A stretch of 38,366 nucleotides of DNA from CAZEQJ01 sp964514385 (lineage in GTDB: Bacteria > Bacteroidota > Bacteroidia > Cytophagales > Cyclobacteriaceae): contig CAZEQJ010000028.1 of the NCBI GenBank assembly GCA_964514385.1, positions 1 to 38,366 of the forward strand. Direction: 5' to 3'. Position 1 is the first letter of the stretch, and every line of letters starts with the position of its first letter. Below are positions 1-8,413 of the stretch, piece by piece. The notes under the pieces are model-generated. The model saw only the letters and a program-made list of their open reading frames with translations, was not told where the DNA came from and ran no database searches. A program made the translations under genes and the position numbers.

Positions 1-1
1 G

Positions 2-640
2 GTAGAAGATGATTCAGTATCATCTGAAGAGGAGATTTCGGAATCAGAAGGGGAGGATGAGTCTTTTGCTAAAGAAGAGTGGGAGGATGTACCCACATCC
101 AGGTCAAAATCAGAGTACGCTGCTATCGGCTCTACTATTGAAGATGATAAGAAACCGGCACCTGTCGGGTTGATCATTTTCATAACAGTTTTTGTGGTAG
201 TGGCTTTCGCATTGGTCTACATATTTTTCGGAGAGGACCTTGGTATCAAAAAGCCGGACGAACCCCTTGCTCCGGTGCTGAATGAAGACAGCATTCGTCA
301 GGCCAGGCTTGATTCTATTGCCCGTATGGACTCCATAGCACGTGTAGAAGAAGAAGCGGCAAGGTTAGCTGCCGCAGATACGGCCGGATATGAAATACTA
401 AGCGAAAGAAATGGCCGTTATTATGTCATTGTCGCCAGCTTCCTGGATAGTGACCTGGCGGAGGACTATGCTAAACAGCTTATGAAAGATGATATTAGCA
501 GTAAAATCCTTACCCCAAGGCAGGAAAGAGGATTCTGGCGCTTTTCTATCGCTGATTATACATCACTCCGGGAGGCTGAGGCAAAAGCCAACGAGCTTAA
601 AGGTACGTATGGCGAAGAAGTTTGGGTAGTTAGATATTAG
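2..640 (+). CDS. SPOR-domain membrane protein (5' end outside window)
   Basis: The reading frame is open from base 2, so the N-terminus lies upstream of the window; the TTG at 170 is only an internal codon. The visible N-terminal part (2-160) is very acidic (many Glu, Asp and Ser) and probably cytoplasmic. One hydrophobic membrane helix follows at about 170-225. A charged segment with repeated Asp-Ser-Ile-Ala-Arg motifs comes next, and then a C-terminal SPOR-like domain of about 75 residues (starting near GRYYVIVASF and ending at VVRY). SPOR domains bind peptidoglycan, often denuded glycan at division sites, so a periplasmic cell-wall-binding role is likely but inferred. The gene ends 3 nt before the ExbB-like gene and probably shares its operon. 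In many Bacteroidota a SPOR protein of this kind carries a DNA-binding HU-like or other N-terminal domain, which cannot be seen here. Confidence 0.8.
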   Translation, partial: VEDDSVSSEEEISESEGEDESFAKEEWEDVPTSRSKSEYAAIGSTIEDDKKPAPVGLIIFITVFVVVAFALVYIFFGEDLGIKKPDEPLAPVLNEDSIRQARLDSIARMDSIARVEEEAARLAAADTAGYEILSERNGRYYVIVASFLDSDLAEDYAKQLMKDDISSKILTPRQERGFWRFSIADYTSLREAEAKANELKGTYGEEVWVVRY

Positions 641-643
641 TGT

Positions 644-1327
644 ATGAACTTATTGCAAGTAACTCAGATTCCTGTAGATACCGTATCAGCAGGAGGAGAA
701 GAAACGGTACGTTTAATTGATCTTGTATTTAAAGGTGGGTTCGTAATGATACCCATTTTTATCTTATTCGTGGCCGTTGTGTATCTGTTTATTGAGCGGG
801 TGATGACCATCCGCAAAGCATCCAAAACACCTGAGTCTTTCCTCCAGCAGATCAAGACTATGGTCACAAGCGGTGATATCAATTCGGCCAAAAACCTTTG
901 TATGCAGACCGACTCACCGGTTGCCAGGATGATTGAGAAAGGATTGCAACGCATTGCATCCCCCCTGAAAAATATTGAAGTTTCTATCGAAAACGTAGGT
1001 AAAATAGAAATCTATCGGCTGGAAAGAAATCTATCAGTGATTGCCTCTATTTCAGGTGCAGCACCAATGATAGGTTTTTTGGGTACTGTCACCGGTATGA
1101 TTCAGGCTTTCATCGCCATAGCACAGGAGGAGGGGTCTGTAAGTCCAAAACTGTTGTCATCCGGTATTTATGAAGCCATGATCACCACCGCCGCAGGATT
1201 AATCGTCGGCATCGTCGCTTATTTGGGATACAATTATCTGGTAGCACGTGTACAAAAGGTGGTGCATAGCATGGAATACAGCACAGTAGAATTTATTGAT
1301 CTCTTACAGGAGCCAAATAAAAAATAA
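644..1327 (+). CDS. MotA/TolQ/ExbB proton channel family protein
   Basis: This is an inner-membrane proton-channel subunit that, with ExbD and TonB, uses the proton motive force to energise outer-membrane transport (or TolQ-like envelope functions). The 227-aa protein has three predicted membrane helices, at about residues 32-50, 132-160 and 176-202. The second holds the family signature around GFLGTVTGMI (144-153), and the third has the usual Thr-Thr-Ala-Ala-Gly stretch. The length fits ExbB/TolQ. It starts 3 nt after the SPOR gene and its TAA overlaps the ATG of the ExbD-like gene (TAATG), so translation is probably coupled. With a TonB gene following, an ExbB role is more likely than TolQ, but sequence alone does not decide this. 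Confidence 0.93.
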   Translation: MNLLQVTQIPVDTVSAGGEETVRLIDLVFKGGFVMIPIFILFVAVVYLFIERVMTIRKASKTPESFLQQIKTMVTSGDINSAKNLCMQTDSPVARMIEKGLQRIASPLKNIEVSIENVGKIEIYRLERNLSVIASISGAAPMIGFLGTVTGMIQAFIAIAQEEGSVSPKLLSSGIYEAMITTAAGLIVGIVAYLGYNYLVARVQKVVHSMEYSTVEFIDLLQEPNKK

Positions 1328-1722
1328 TGGGACTTCAGTCAAAACATAAGGTTGAAGCAGCATTTTCCATGTCGTCTATGACGGATGTGATTTTCCTGTT
1401 GCTTATTTTCTTTATGCTTACGTCCAATTTCATTACGCCTTCCGGTTTACCGGTCAATCTTCCTGCAAGCAAGACATCAACTATTGTTATCCAGAAAGTA
1501 TCGGTTACCGTTACTTCCGATGAGCGTTTTTTCGTCAATGACAAACCCACAACCAAGGCATTACTGGAAGAAGACCTTCGAAGAGCACTGGCTGGTTCCG
1601 ATGAGGGTGTGGTAGTGCTTCATATCGATGAAACAGTACCGGTAGAGAATTTCGTATATGTAGCAGGGATCGCTACTTCTTTGAAAGCAAAGGTTTCGAT
1701 CGCTACAAAACCGAATAACTGA
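1327..1722 (+). CDS. ExbD/TolR family biopolymer transport protein
   Basis: This is the ExbD/TolR partner of the ExbB-like channel. The 131-aa protein has one N-terminal membrane helix (about residues 18-36) carrying the essential aspartate of the family (D20, in SSMTDVIFLL) and then a periplasmic domain of about 90 residues. Family members use this aspartate for proton conduction. It sits between the ExbB and TonB genes, with a 1-nt overlap on each side (TAATG before, TGATG after), so the three subunits are probably made in coupled fashion. The length is typical of ExbD. No unusual feature was seen. Confidence 0.93.
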   Translation: MGLQSKHKVEAAFSMSSMTDVIFLLLIFFMLTSNFITPSGLPVNLPASKTSTIVIQKVSVTVTSDERFFVNDKPTTKALLEEDLRRALAGSDEGVVVLHIDETVPVENFVYVAGIATSLKAKVSIATKPNN

Positions 1723-2504
1723 TGGACTTTGAACATCGAAAAAGGCGTGCGGCTGCCATTTGGACAGTCGGAGTAAATGCAGTGATCATCTCGCTGCTGT
1801 TCATTGTTATTGCCTGGAAGGAACCAAATCCTCCCTTACCTGAATATGGTGTAATCATTGAATTTGGACTTGACGACCAGGGGTCAGGAGATATATCCAA
1901 TCAGCAGCAGCCTGAGCAGGAAACAGCAGAGCAAACCCCTACAGAAGAAACTACCCGGGAAATGGTTGAGGAAGTGCCTGTGGAAGATACCCCAACTGAA
2001 GAGATCAGTAATGACGCCACCCAGGAAGAAGGTCTTGTCGAAGCGGAGGAAACACCGGCTCAAAACCAGCAGCAGCAGGAAGAGGAAGAAAAACAGGAGG
2101 AAACACCTGTTGTAAATAAAGATGCCTTATACCCGGGTGGAGGTAAAGGTGATGACACCGAGGCCGGAGACAAAGGTTCTGAAACCGGATCCGTCGATGA
2201 TCGTGCCTTATATGGACAGGAAGGAGGAGGTGGCGGTGCGTCCCTGAACCTTACCGGTTGGAAGTGGAGCCAGATTCCACGTCCGAATGACACCACCAAA
2301 GAGACAGGTGAAATAGTGTTTGAAGTCACCATTGACGCCAACGGCTATGTAGTATCTGTCGTAACGGTAAGAAAAACGGTGAGCCCGGTTGTGGAGAAAC
2401 TCTATCGTGATGAGGTGCAGAAGACCGAATTTATCCGGACTGCCGAAACAGCACCACCAAGCCGGTCGAAAGGTACCATTACATTTAAAATCACAGGAAA
2501 TTAA
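1722..2504 (+). CDS. TonB-like energy transducer
   Basis: The 260-aa protein has the TonB layout: a short cytoplasmic basic N-terminus, one membrane anchor (about residues 13-31), a long low-complexity periplasmic linker rich in Glu, Gln, Pro and Thr (about 55-130), a Gly-rich stretch (about 135-170) and a C-terminal domain (about 172-260). That last domain ends in the beta-strand pattern typical of TonB_C (GEIVFEVTIDANG, then GTITFKITGN). It would carry energy from ExbB/ExbD to TonB-dependent outer-membrane receptors. The linker is acidic rather than the Pro-Lys/Pro-Glu type of enterobacteria. The stop overlaps the folC start (AATTAATG region). TolA is an alternative identity, but the gene order exbB-exbD-tonB favours TonB. 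Confidence 0.85.
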   Translation: MDFEHRKRRAAAIWTVGVNAVIISLLFIVIAWKEPNPPLPEYGVIIEFGLDDQGSGDISNQQQPEQETAEQTPTEETTREMVEEVPVEDTPTEEISNDATQEEGLVEAEETPAQNQQQQEEEEKQEETPVVNKDALYPGGGKGDDTEAGDKGSETGSVDDRALYGQEGGGGGASLNLTGWKWSQIPRPNDTTKETGEIVFEVTIDANGYVVSVVTVRKTVSPVVEKLYRDEVQKTEFIRTAETAPPSRSKGTITFKITGN

Positions 2505-3775
2505 TGAACACCTATCAGGAGGTGGTGGAATACCTCTACCAGTTGCTGCCTTCTTATCAGCGTACAGGTGACAGCACGGCGATTAAAAAGTCACTTGATA
2601 ATACCTTAAGGCTGCTGCAATACCTTGACAATCCTCACCAGAATTTCAGTTCGGTCCATATTGCCGGGACCAACGGAAAAGGAAGTGTTTCCCATTATTT
2701 TGCCAGCATTTATCAGGAAGCAGGTTATAAAACGGGTCTTTACACCTCTCCGCATCTGAAAGATTTCCGGGAAAGGATGAGAGTAAATGGCGTGATGATC
2801 TCTGAAGCGAAAGTGATTGACTTTGTACATGATATGCAGGATGTCATCCGGGAAGTAAAGCCTTCGTTTTTTGAACTCACTGTTGCTATGGCGTTCCATC
2901 ATTTTTCCCAACAAAAGGTAGATGTGGCTATAGTCGAGGTCGGGATGGGGGGCAGGCTTGACTCGACTAATGTAATATCGCCACTCCTGTCCGTTATCAC
3001 CAATATCGGATGGGATCATATGGAGCATTTGGGTGATACACTACCTAAAATTGCAGGTGAAAAGGCGGGTATTATCAAAGAAAATACGCCTGTGGTGGTA
3101 AGTGAATATCAGCAAAAGGTTTATACCGTATTTGAAGAGAAAGCACGGGAGAAAAATGCGAATTTATTTATGGCGCAGGAACTGATTGAACTGCATAAAG
3201 ACCAGGATAAGTTTATCTGGGCATCGGATCAGAAGTGGGAATTCACCAGTCAGATGCTGGGAAGCTATCAATATTACAATATCAGGGCGGTACTGGCAGG
3301 GGTTACAGTGCTCAGGGAAAAGCTGCCGGTGGACAGTTTAGATGTCATAAACGGCATAGAAAAGGCTGTAAGAAACACCGGACTAAAAGGAAGATGGCAA
3401 AGAATCAGTGAGCGGCCCCAAATAATATGCGATGTAGCACATAATGAGCCTGGCGTCAGGGCTTGCATCAAACATCTGCAAACACTGAATTTTGACCGGC
3501 TATGGATCATATGGGGGATGGTCAAAGGCAAGGACACGAAAAAGATCCTTGAACTTTTACCCTTCGATGCAGACTTCATTTTTACCCAACCACATTTACC
3601 CCGTGCGCTGGATGCTCATGAACTGGCACGTATTGCAGCCGAAACAGGCAGAAAAGGTAATATAGCAGATAATGTAAATGAAGCTATTGCCATAGCAAAG
3701 GAACGGGCTAACGAAAACGATTTGATTTTTATCTCCGGAAGTAATTTTCTGATTGCGGAAATAAATGAACTGTAA
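2504..3775 (+). CDS. folC: Folylpolyglutamate synthase / dihydrofolate synthase
   Basis: This is a cytoplasmic Mur-ligase-family enzyme that adds glutamate to dihydropteroate and/or folates using ATP. The 423-aa protein has the ATP-binding loop GTNGKGS at residues 55-61, then the folate-binding TSPHL motif, and a Mur-ligase central domain (EVGMGGRLDSTN, DHMEHLGDT). The C-terminal domain begins near GLKGRWQ and contains the DVAHN motif. Length and motif order match FolC. It overlaps the tonB stop by 1 nt and ends overlapping the trmB ATG (TAATGG), so it is co-transcribed with the TonB genes; no functional link is apparent. Whether it has both activities cannot be told from sequence. Confidence 0.95.
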   Translation: MNTYQEVVEYLYQLLPSYQRTGDSTAIKKSLDNTLRLLQYLDNPHQNFSSVHIAGTNGKGSVSHYFASIYQEAGYKTGLYTSPHLKDFRERMRVNGVMISEAKVIDFVHDMQDVIREVKPSFFELTVAMAFHHFSQQKVDVAIVEVGMGGRLDSTNVISPLLSVITNIGWDHMEHLGDTLPKIAGEKAGIIKENTPVVVSEYQQKVYTVFEEKAREKNANLFMAQELIELHKDQDKFIWASDQKWEFTSQMLGSYQYYNIRAVLAGVTVLREKLPVDSLDVINGIEKAVRNTGLKGRWQRISERPQIICDVAHNEPGVRACIKHLQTLNFDRLWIIWGMVKGKDTKKILELLPFDADFIFTQPHLPRALDAHELARIAAETGRKGNIADNVNEAIAIAKERANENDLIFISGSNFLIAEINEL

Positions 3776-4458
3776 TGGCGAGACAAAAAAAGAAGAAGTT
3801 TGGCGAAGTTCATAAAAATCCATTGGTCGTGGAGGAGGGAAAGCCATTTTACCAGAATAGCAGGGGCCTATGGCGCCGTGATTTCTTTAAGAAGGACCTG
3901 CCTCTGGTGGCTGAGGTCGGTTGTGGTCGTGGTGAATATACCATTGGGTTGGCAAGACAGATTCACGACAATTTATTTATAGGTATCGATGTCAAAGGAG
4001 ACCGTATCTGGAAGGGGGCACGTGAGGCGCGGGAACAAAATATGCAGAATGCTGGCTTCCTTCGCTCGGATGTTGGTCAACTGGACCAGCATTTTGAATC
4101 AGGGGAGCTCGATGAGATCTGGATTACCTTTCCCGACCCACGCCCGAAGCGACGTGATGAGAAAAGAAGGCTTACCCACCCGGGCTTCCTCAGCCTTTAC
4201 AAAAAGCTGCTAAAGAAAAATGGAACAGTACATTTCAAAACTGATAATACAGCACTTTTCTGGTATACGCTGGAACTGCTGGGTTCGCGGGATGATGTGG
4301 CCATCCAGCGTGTGGTCTGGGATTTGCATAATAGCCGGTTTATAGAAGAGCATTATGGTATTATGACCCGCTATGAAAGAAAATTTTCTTCGCTTGGCAG
4401 TACCATAAAATATTGCAGGTTTACGTTTATTTATGATGATTCCAATATTGAAGTTTAA
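3775..4458 (+). CDS. trmB: tRNA (guanine-N7-)-methyltransferase
   Basis: This enzyme methylates G46 in the variable loop of tRNAs to m7G using S-adenosylmethionine. The 227-aa protein has a basic N-terminal tail, the SAM-binding loop EVGCGRGEY at residues 47-55, an acidic IGIDVKG motif after the second strand, and the hallmark FPDPRPKRR motif at about 119-127 followed by KRRLTHPGFL. Length and motifs match TrmB. The start overlaps the folC stop by 1 nt. It is the last gene of the operon; 111 nt separate it from gyrA, and I see no clear terminator in that gap. Confidence 0.95.
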   Translation: MARQKKKKFGEVHKNPLVVEEGKPFYQNSRGLWRRDFFKKDLPLVAEVGCGRGEYTIGLARQIHDNLFIGIDVKGDRIWKGAREAREQNMQNAGFLRSDVGQLDQHFESGELDEIWITFPDPRPKRRDEKRRLTHPGFLSLYKKLLKKNGTVHFKTDNTALFWYTLELLGSRDDVAIQRVVWDLHNSRFIEEHYGIMTRYERKFSSLGSTIKYCRFTFIYDDSNIEV

Positions 4459-4520
4459 TCCAGTCATTAATCCCTGATTTTTATCAACTGTAAGCCCCAA
4501 AACAGCGGAATAGGGCATCA

Positions 4521-4545
4521 TTTTAGTACAATTTTATTATCTTGC
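4521..4545 (+). promoter_or_regulatory. Candidate gyrA promoter
   Basis: TATCTTG at 4538-4544 resembles the Bacteroidota -7 box TAnnTTTG with one T missing, and TTTTAG at 4521-4526 could be part of the upstream element, though the spacing is short. It would put the transcript start about 15-20 nt before the gyrA ATG. It is a weak match, supported mainly by its position in the only gap of the region. Confidence 0.35.
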
Positions 4546-4569
4546 GGCTTATAATTTCCAAGCAGATAA

Positions 4570-7122
4570 ATGGCAGAAGACGACGGTAATATCGTTAACG
4601 ATAATCAGGGAATAATTCCAATAAATATTGAAGATGAAATGCGGGGTGCCTACATCGATTATTCGATGTCTGTGATCATCTCGCGTGCACTTCCCGATGT
4701 TAGAGATGGTTTAAAACCTGTACACAGAAGAATTTTATACAGTATGCTGGGCCTCGGGCTTACGCATAACCGCCCTTTCCGGAAGTCAGCGACGGTAGTA
4801 GGAGATGTGCTGGCCAAATACCACCCGCATGGTGATGCTGCAGTATATGAAACTATGGTGCGTATGGCCCAGGACTGGTCGATGCGATACCAGCTGGTGG
4901 AAGGGCAGGGTAACTTTGGCTCTGTTGACGGCGATCCGCCTGCTGCGATGCGTTATACAGAGGCAAGGCTGACGAAAATTTCAGAGGATCTTCTGGCCGA
5001 CATCAAGAAAAATACGGTTGATTTCGCACCGAATTTTGATGACAGTATCGATGAGCCTACAGTGCTGCCATCCAAAGTGCCTAATTTACTACTGAATGGT
5101 ATCTCTGGTATTGCCGTAGGTATGGCGACCAATATGGCGCCTCATAATCTGAATGAGCTGGTAGATGGTATTTGTGCATTCATCGATGATCGTGATATAA
5201 CGGTTGATGGTCTGATGCAGCACATAAAGGCGCCTGATTTCCCTACCGGAGCCATCATCTATGGTTATCAGGGAGTGAAATCAGCATTCGAAACCGGCCG
5301 CGGACGTATCGTGATGCGGGCGCGAACAGAATTTGAAACCCTTAAATCAGGCCGGGAACAGATCATTGTGACCGAAATACCCTATATGGTCAATAAGGCA
5401 CATATGATTGAAAAAACCGCCGCGCTGGTCAATGAAAAGAAACTGGAAGGCATATCCGATATTCGGGATGAATCTGACCGAAATGGATACAGGGTGGTAT
5501 ATGAGCTGAAAAAGGATGCCATTCCTAACGTAGTATTAAATAATCTCTACAAATACACACAGCTCCAGTCATCATTCTCAGTCAATAATGTGGCGCTTGT
5601 AAACGGACGTCCGCAGACGCTGAACCTGAAGGAGCTGATTCACCATTTTGTTGAGCATCGGCATGAGGTAGTCATCCGGCGAACGCAATTTGAGCTGGAT
5701 GAGGCTGAGCGCAGAGCACATATTCTGGAAGGCTATATTATTGCACTCGACAATATAGATGAAGTAATCGAGCTTATTCGCGCCAGCAAAGATGGAGATA
5801 CCGCCCGGGAAGGGCTGATGAAGCGGTTTGAGCTTTCCGAGGTTCAGGCCCGAGCCATCCTCGACATGCGACTTCAGCGACTCACTGGCCTGGAGCGCGA
5901 CAAAATTGAGCAGGAATATAAAGAAGTAAAGGAGACAATAGAGCGCCTGAGAGGCATCCTGGATAGCGAAGAAAAACGCATGCAAATCATCAAGGATGAA
6001 CTCATCGAAATGAAAGAAAAGCATGGAGATGAGCGCCGTTCAGAGATAGTTCACAGTGCAGATGATCTTACCGTCGAGGATATGATCCCCAATGAGGATT
6101 TTGTACTTACCTTTTCACACCAGGGATATGTAAAAAGAACACTGCTAAATGAGTACAGAACGCAATCGCGTGGTGGTGTAGGCTCGCGTGGCGCAACATC
6201 AAAAGACGATGACTTTACCGAATATCTGTTTGTGTCAAAAGCACATAACTATCTTCTTATTTTTACGCGAAAAGGAAGGCTGTACTGGATTAAGACCTAT
6301 CAGATACCGGAAGGTTCGAAAGCCTCCAAAGGCAGACCAATTCAAAATGTGATACAGATCGAATCGGATGATGCGGTAAAATCTGTGATCACAGTGCCAA
6401 CACTCAGCGATGATGACTATATCAATAATCATTACCTGGTAATGGCCACCAAGCGAGGTCTGATTAAGAAGACCTCACTTGAGTCATATTCACGGCCAAG
6501 GTCAAATGGTATAAACGCCATCACCATCAATGAAGTTGATGAATTGTTAAATGTTAATCTTACAAGCGGTGACAACCACATCATCGTTGCCTCCAGAAGT
6601 GGACGCGCAGTACATTTTCACGAGCAGGATGTGCGCGCCATGGGTAGGATGGCGGCAGGTGTTAAAGCCATGACCCTTGACGGCGATCAGGATGAAGTGA
6701 TAGGTATGGTATGTGTAAAACGTTATGACGCCAACCTGATGGTACTTACGGAAAATGGCTTTGGAAAACGAACCCGAGTCGATGAATATCGAATAACTAA
6801 GAGAGGGGGTAAAGGTGTAAAAGCTATGAATGTCACCGACAAAACCGGTGGACTGATAAGTATAAAGGAGGTGATCGATGGCGATCAGGTGATGATTATC
6901 AATAAATCCGGAATCACCATAAGGCTAAAAGTGGATGATATGAGGGTGATGGGTCGCGCCACACAGGGTGTTCGCCTGATCAAGCTTAATAAAAAGGATG
7001 TGATCTCGTCGGTGGAGCGTATAGAAGCTGAGTTTCTTGAGGCCGTAGATGAGGAAGCATTGAATGAGGATTCTCCAAATGAACAAACTGAAAATAACGA
7101 CAATAATACCGAGGAAAATTAA
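4570..7122 (+). CDS. gyrA: DNA gyrase subunit A
   Basis: This is the cleavage-rejoining subunit of the type II topoisomerase that introduces negative supercoils. In the 850-aa protein the N-terminal breakage-reunion domain includes the catalytic tyrosine Y129 (in AAMRYTEARL). The C-terminal beta-pinwheel contains a GyrA box (KRGGKGV, near residue 748), which supports gyrase rather than topoisomerase IV ParC. The tail after about residue 815 is acidic and Asn-rich. In the quinolone-binding region the residues at the E. coli Ser83 and Asp87 positions are A90 and E94, differing from the sensitive E. coli type. A TPR lipoprotein gene follows after 10 nt and is probably co-transcribed. Confidence 0.97.
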   Translation: MAEDDGNIVNDNQGIIPINIEDEMRGAYIDYSMSVIISRALPDVRDGLKPVHRRILYSMLGLGLTHNRPFRKSATVVGDVLAKYHPHGDAAVYETMVRMAQDWSMRYQLVEGQGNFGSVDGDPPAAMRYTEARLTKISEDLLADIKKNTVDFAPNFDDSIDEPTVLPSKVPNLLLNGISGIAVGMATNMAPHNLNELVDGICAFIDDRDITVDGLMQHIKAPDFPTGAIIYGYQGVKSAFETGRGRIVMRARTEFETLKSGREQIIVTEIPYMVNKAHMIEKTAALVNEKKLEGISDIRDESDRNGYRVVYELKKDAIPNVVLNNLYKYTQLQSSFSVNNVALVNGRPQTLNLKELIHHFVEHRHEVVIRRTQFELDEAERRAHILEGYIIALDNIDEVIELIRASKDGDTAREGLMKRFELSEVQARAILDMRLQRLTGLERDKIEQEYKEVKETIERLRGILDSEEKRMQIIKDELIEMKEKHGDERRSEIVHSADDLTVEDMIPNEDFVLTFSHQGYVKRTLLNEYRTQSRGGVGSRGATSKDDDFTEYLFVSKAHNYLLIFTRKGRLYWIKTYQIPEGSKASKGRPIQNVIQIESDDAVKSVITVPTLSDDDYINNHYLVMATKRGLIKKTSLESYSRPRSNGINAITINEVDELLNVNLTSGDNHIIVASRSGRAVHFHEQDVRAMGRMAAGVKAMTLDGDQDEVIGMVCVKRYDANLMVLTENGFGKRTRVDEYRITKRGGKGVKAMNVTDKTGGLISIKEVIDGDQVMIINKSGITIRLKVDDMRVMGRATQGVRLIKLNKKDVISSVERIEAEFLEAVDEEALNEDSPNEQTENNDNNTEEN

Positions 7123-7132
7123 TCTGACAATT

Positions 7133-8281
7133 ATGAAAAACTATTTCTTTTTATTCGCAATGCTGGCTTTGACACTTGTAGCCTGTGCGCAGAACAAGAA
7201 TGTCAACAAAGCCAGTCGCTTCACGGATATGGGCCGGCTAGCCGAAGCTGAAGAGTTTATCAACATGGCCATAGAAAATGAAAAAACAATGGACAAGGCC
7301 AAGACATGGCATACCTATGGCGAGGTTTACAACGCTATCCTGAACGACAGTACCTATGAATCTGAAAAAGATGCATTGGCTGAGGCAGCCAAAGGATATC
7401 GAAAAGCCATGGAACTGGAAAATAATGAAACAGCTCCTTATTATTTTATGTCTAGTCAGGCTATCGAAAACCTATGGGGTGGTCACCTCAACGATGGCGT
7501 GACGTACTATCAGGAGGGCCAGCTTGACAAGGCTCTTGAAGAGCTGGAGCTATGTGCTGTAGTAAAGCCTGAAGATACCACAGCATATTTATATGCAGCA
7601 TCTATCGCTTTGGAAAAAAGCGATTTCGAAAAAGCGATAGAATATTACAACGAGTTAATTGATCTCGACTACACAACACCTTCCATTTACAATGGCTATA
7701 TCTTTGCATTGGGAAGAACCGAGGCGCCACAGGAAAAGATCCTTGAAACTATTCAGCAGGGACTTGCAGAGTTTCCGGGAAATGTAGAGCTCTTACGCCA
7801 GCAGGTACAGTTTTATCTGGATGCGGGCAGAAAGCAGGAAGCGATCACCAGTTTGCAGGAGACCATAGAAAAGGACCCTGAAAATCCTATGTTGTATTTC
7901 AATCTGGGTTTCCTTTACGATGAAGCTGAAGACAAGGAAAAAGCCATTGAGTATTATGAAAAATCACTGGAGTATCAGGAGGATTTCTTTGAGCCACTTT
8001 TCAATATCGGCGTAATCTATTACAACATGGGCACCAAAAAAATCAACGAGGCTAATTCGCTTACGCTTACTGAGTACCGTAAAAATGGTAAAGCATTGGA
8101 GGAAGAAGGCAAGGTATTCTTTAAGCAAGCTATGCCATATCTTGAGAAAGCTGCTGAAATACGTCAGGAAGACCTTGTGACCCTTGAAACGCTGCAAAGC
8201 ATTTATTTCCGACTACAGGAAAATGAAAAAGCAGCAGAACTGGGCGAGAAGATAAAAGAGCTTGGGGGCAACTCCAACTAG
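7133..8281 (+). CDS. TPR-repeat lipoprotein
   Basis: The start chosen is the ATG at 7133, not the in-frame ATG at 7064 inside gyrA, because it begins a proper lipoprotein signal: Met-Lys, a hydrophobic core and a lipobox LVAC with the lipidated cysteine at residue 18. The mature 365-residue part is made of helix-turn-helix units of about 34 residues of the tetratricopeptide type (for example ALEELELCAVVKPEDTTAYL and AIEYYEKSLEYQEDFFEPLF). TPR proteins act as scaffolds for protein complexes; here it would sit on the periplasmic side of a membrane. The specific partner is unknown. It follows gyrA by 10 nt and is closed by a strong terminator. Confidence 0.85.
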   Translation: MKNYFFLFAMLALTLVACAQNKNVNKASRFTDMGRLAEAEEFINMAIENEKTMDKAKTWHTYGEVYNAILNDSTYESEKDALAEAAKGYRKAMELENNETAPYYFMSSQAIENLWGGHLNDGVTYYQEGQLDKALEELELCAVVKPEDTTAYLYAASIALEKSDFEKAIEYYNELIDLDYTTPSIYNGYIFALGRTEAPQEKILETIQQGLAEFPGNVELLRQQVQFYLDAGRKQEAITSLQETIEKDPENPMLYFNLGFLYDEAEDKEKAIEYYEKSLEYQEDFFEPLFNIGVIYYNMGTKKINEANSLTLTEYRKNGKALEEEGKVFFKQAMPYLEKAAEIRQEDLVTLETLQSIYFRLQENEKAAELGEKIKELGGNSN

Positions 8282-8305
8282 AAAAAGGAATGGATTTAAT
8301 ATGGA

Positions 8306-8330
8306 AGCCGGCTGATGCCGGTTTTTTTTT
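8306..8330 (+). terminator. Rho-independent terminator after gyrA/TPR operon
   Basis: A GC-rich hairpin (CCGGC at 8308-8312, loop TGAT, GCCGG at 8317-8321) is followed directly by nine T residues (8322-8330). It lies 25 nt after the TPR gene stop and is a textbook intrinsic terminator for the plus strand. Confidence 0.9.
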
Positions 8331-8362
8331 GGCTCCGCATTTAGATAGATGGATCAGTCCGT

Positions 8363-8413
8363 ATATCACAGCTTTTTTGATGGCCTTTTATATTATGACA
8401 AAGTTTGTGATAT
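8363..8413. repeat. Inverted repeat between convergent genes
   Basis: ATATCACA at 8363-8370 is matched by its exact complement TGTGATAT at 8406-8413, which ends just beside the aminotransferase stop (minus strand). The 35-nt loop holds a second small palindrome, ACAAA-G-TTTGT (8398-8408). It could serve as the 3' structure of the minus-strand transcript, although no clean T-run follows, so it is not called a terminator. Confidence 0.4.

Noticed and set aside
1855..2130. Repetitive Glu/Gln codons in the TonB gene as a possible DNA repeat array
   Set aside because: The codons form a low-complexity linker typical of TonB; there is no regular DNA repeat unit.
3596..3847. Minus-strand ORFs across the folC/trmB junction
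   Set aside because: Both plus-strand genes are clear; the minus-strand frames have no motif.
5578..6024. Antisense ORF of 148 aa inside gyrA
   Set aside because: gyrA is unambiguous here and the antisense product shows no family features.
7064..7132. Upstream ATG for the TPR lipoprotein
   Set aside because: It would overlap gyrA by 59 nt and bury the lipoprotein signal that begins exactly at 7133.
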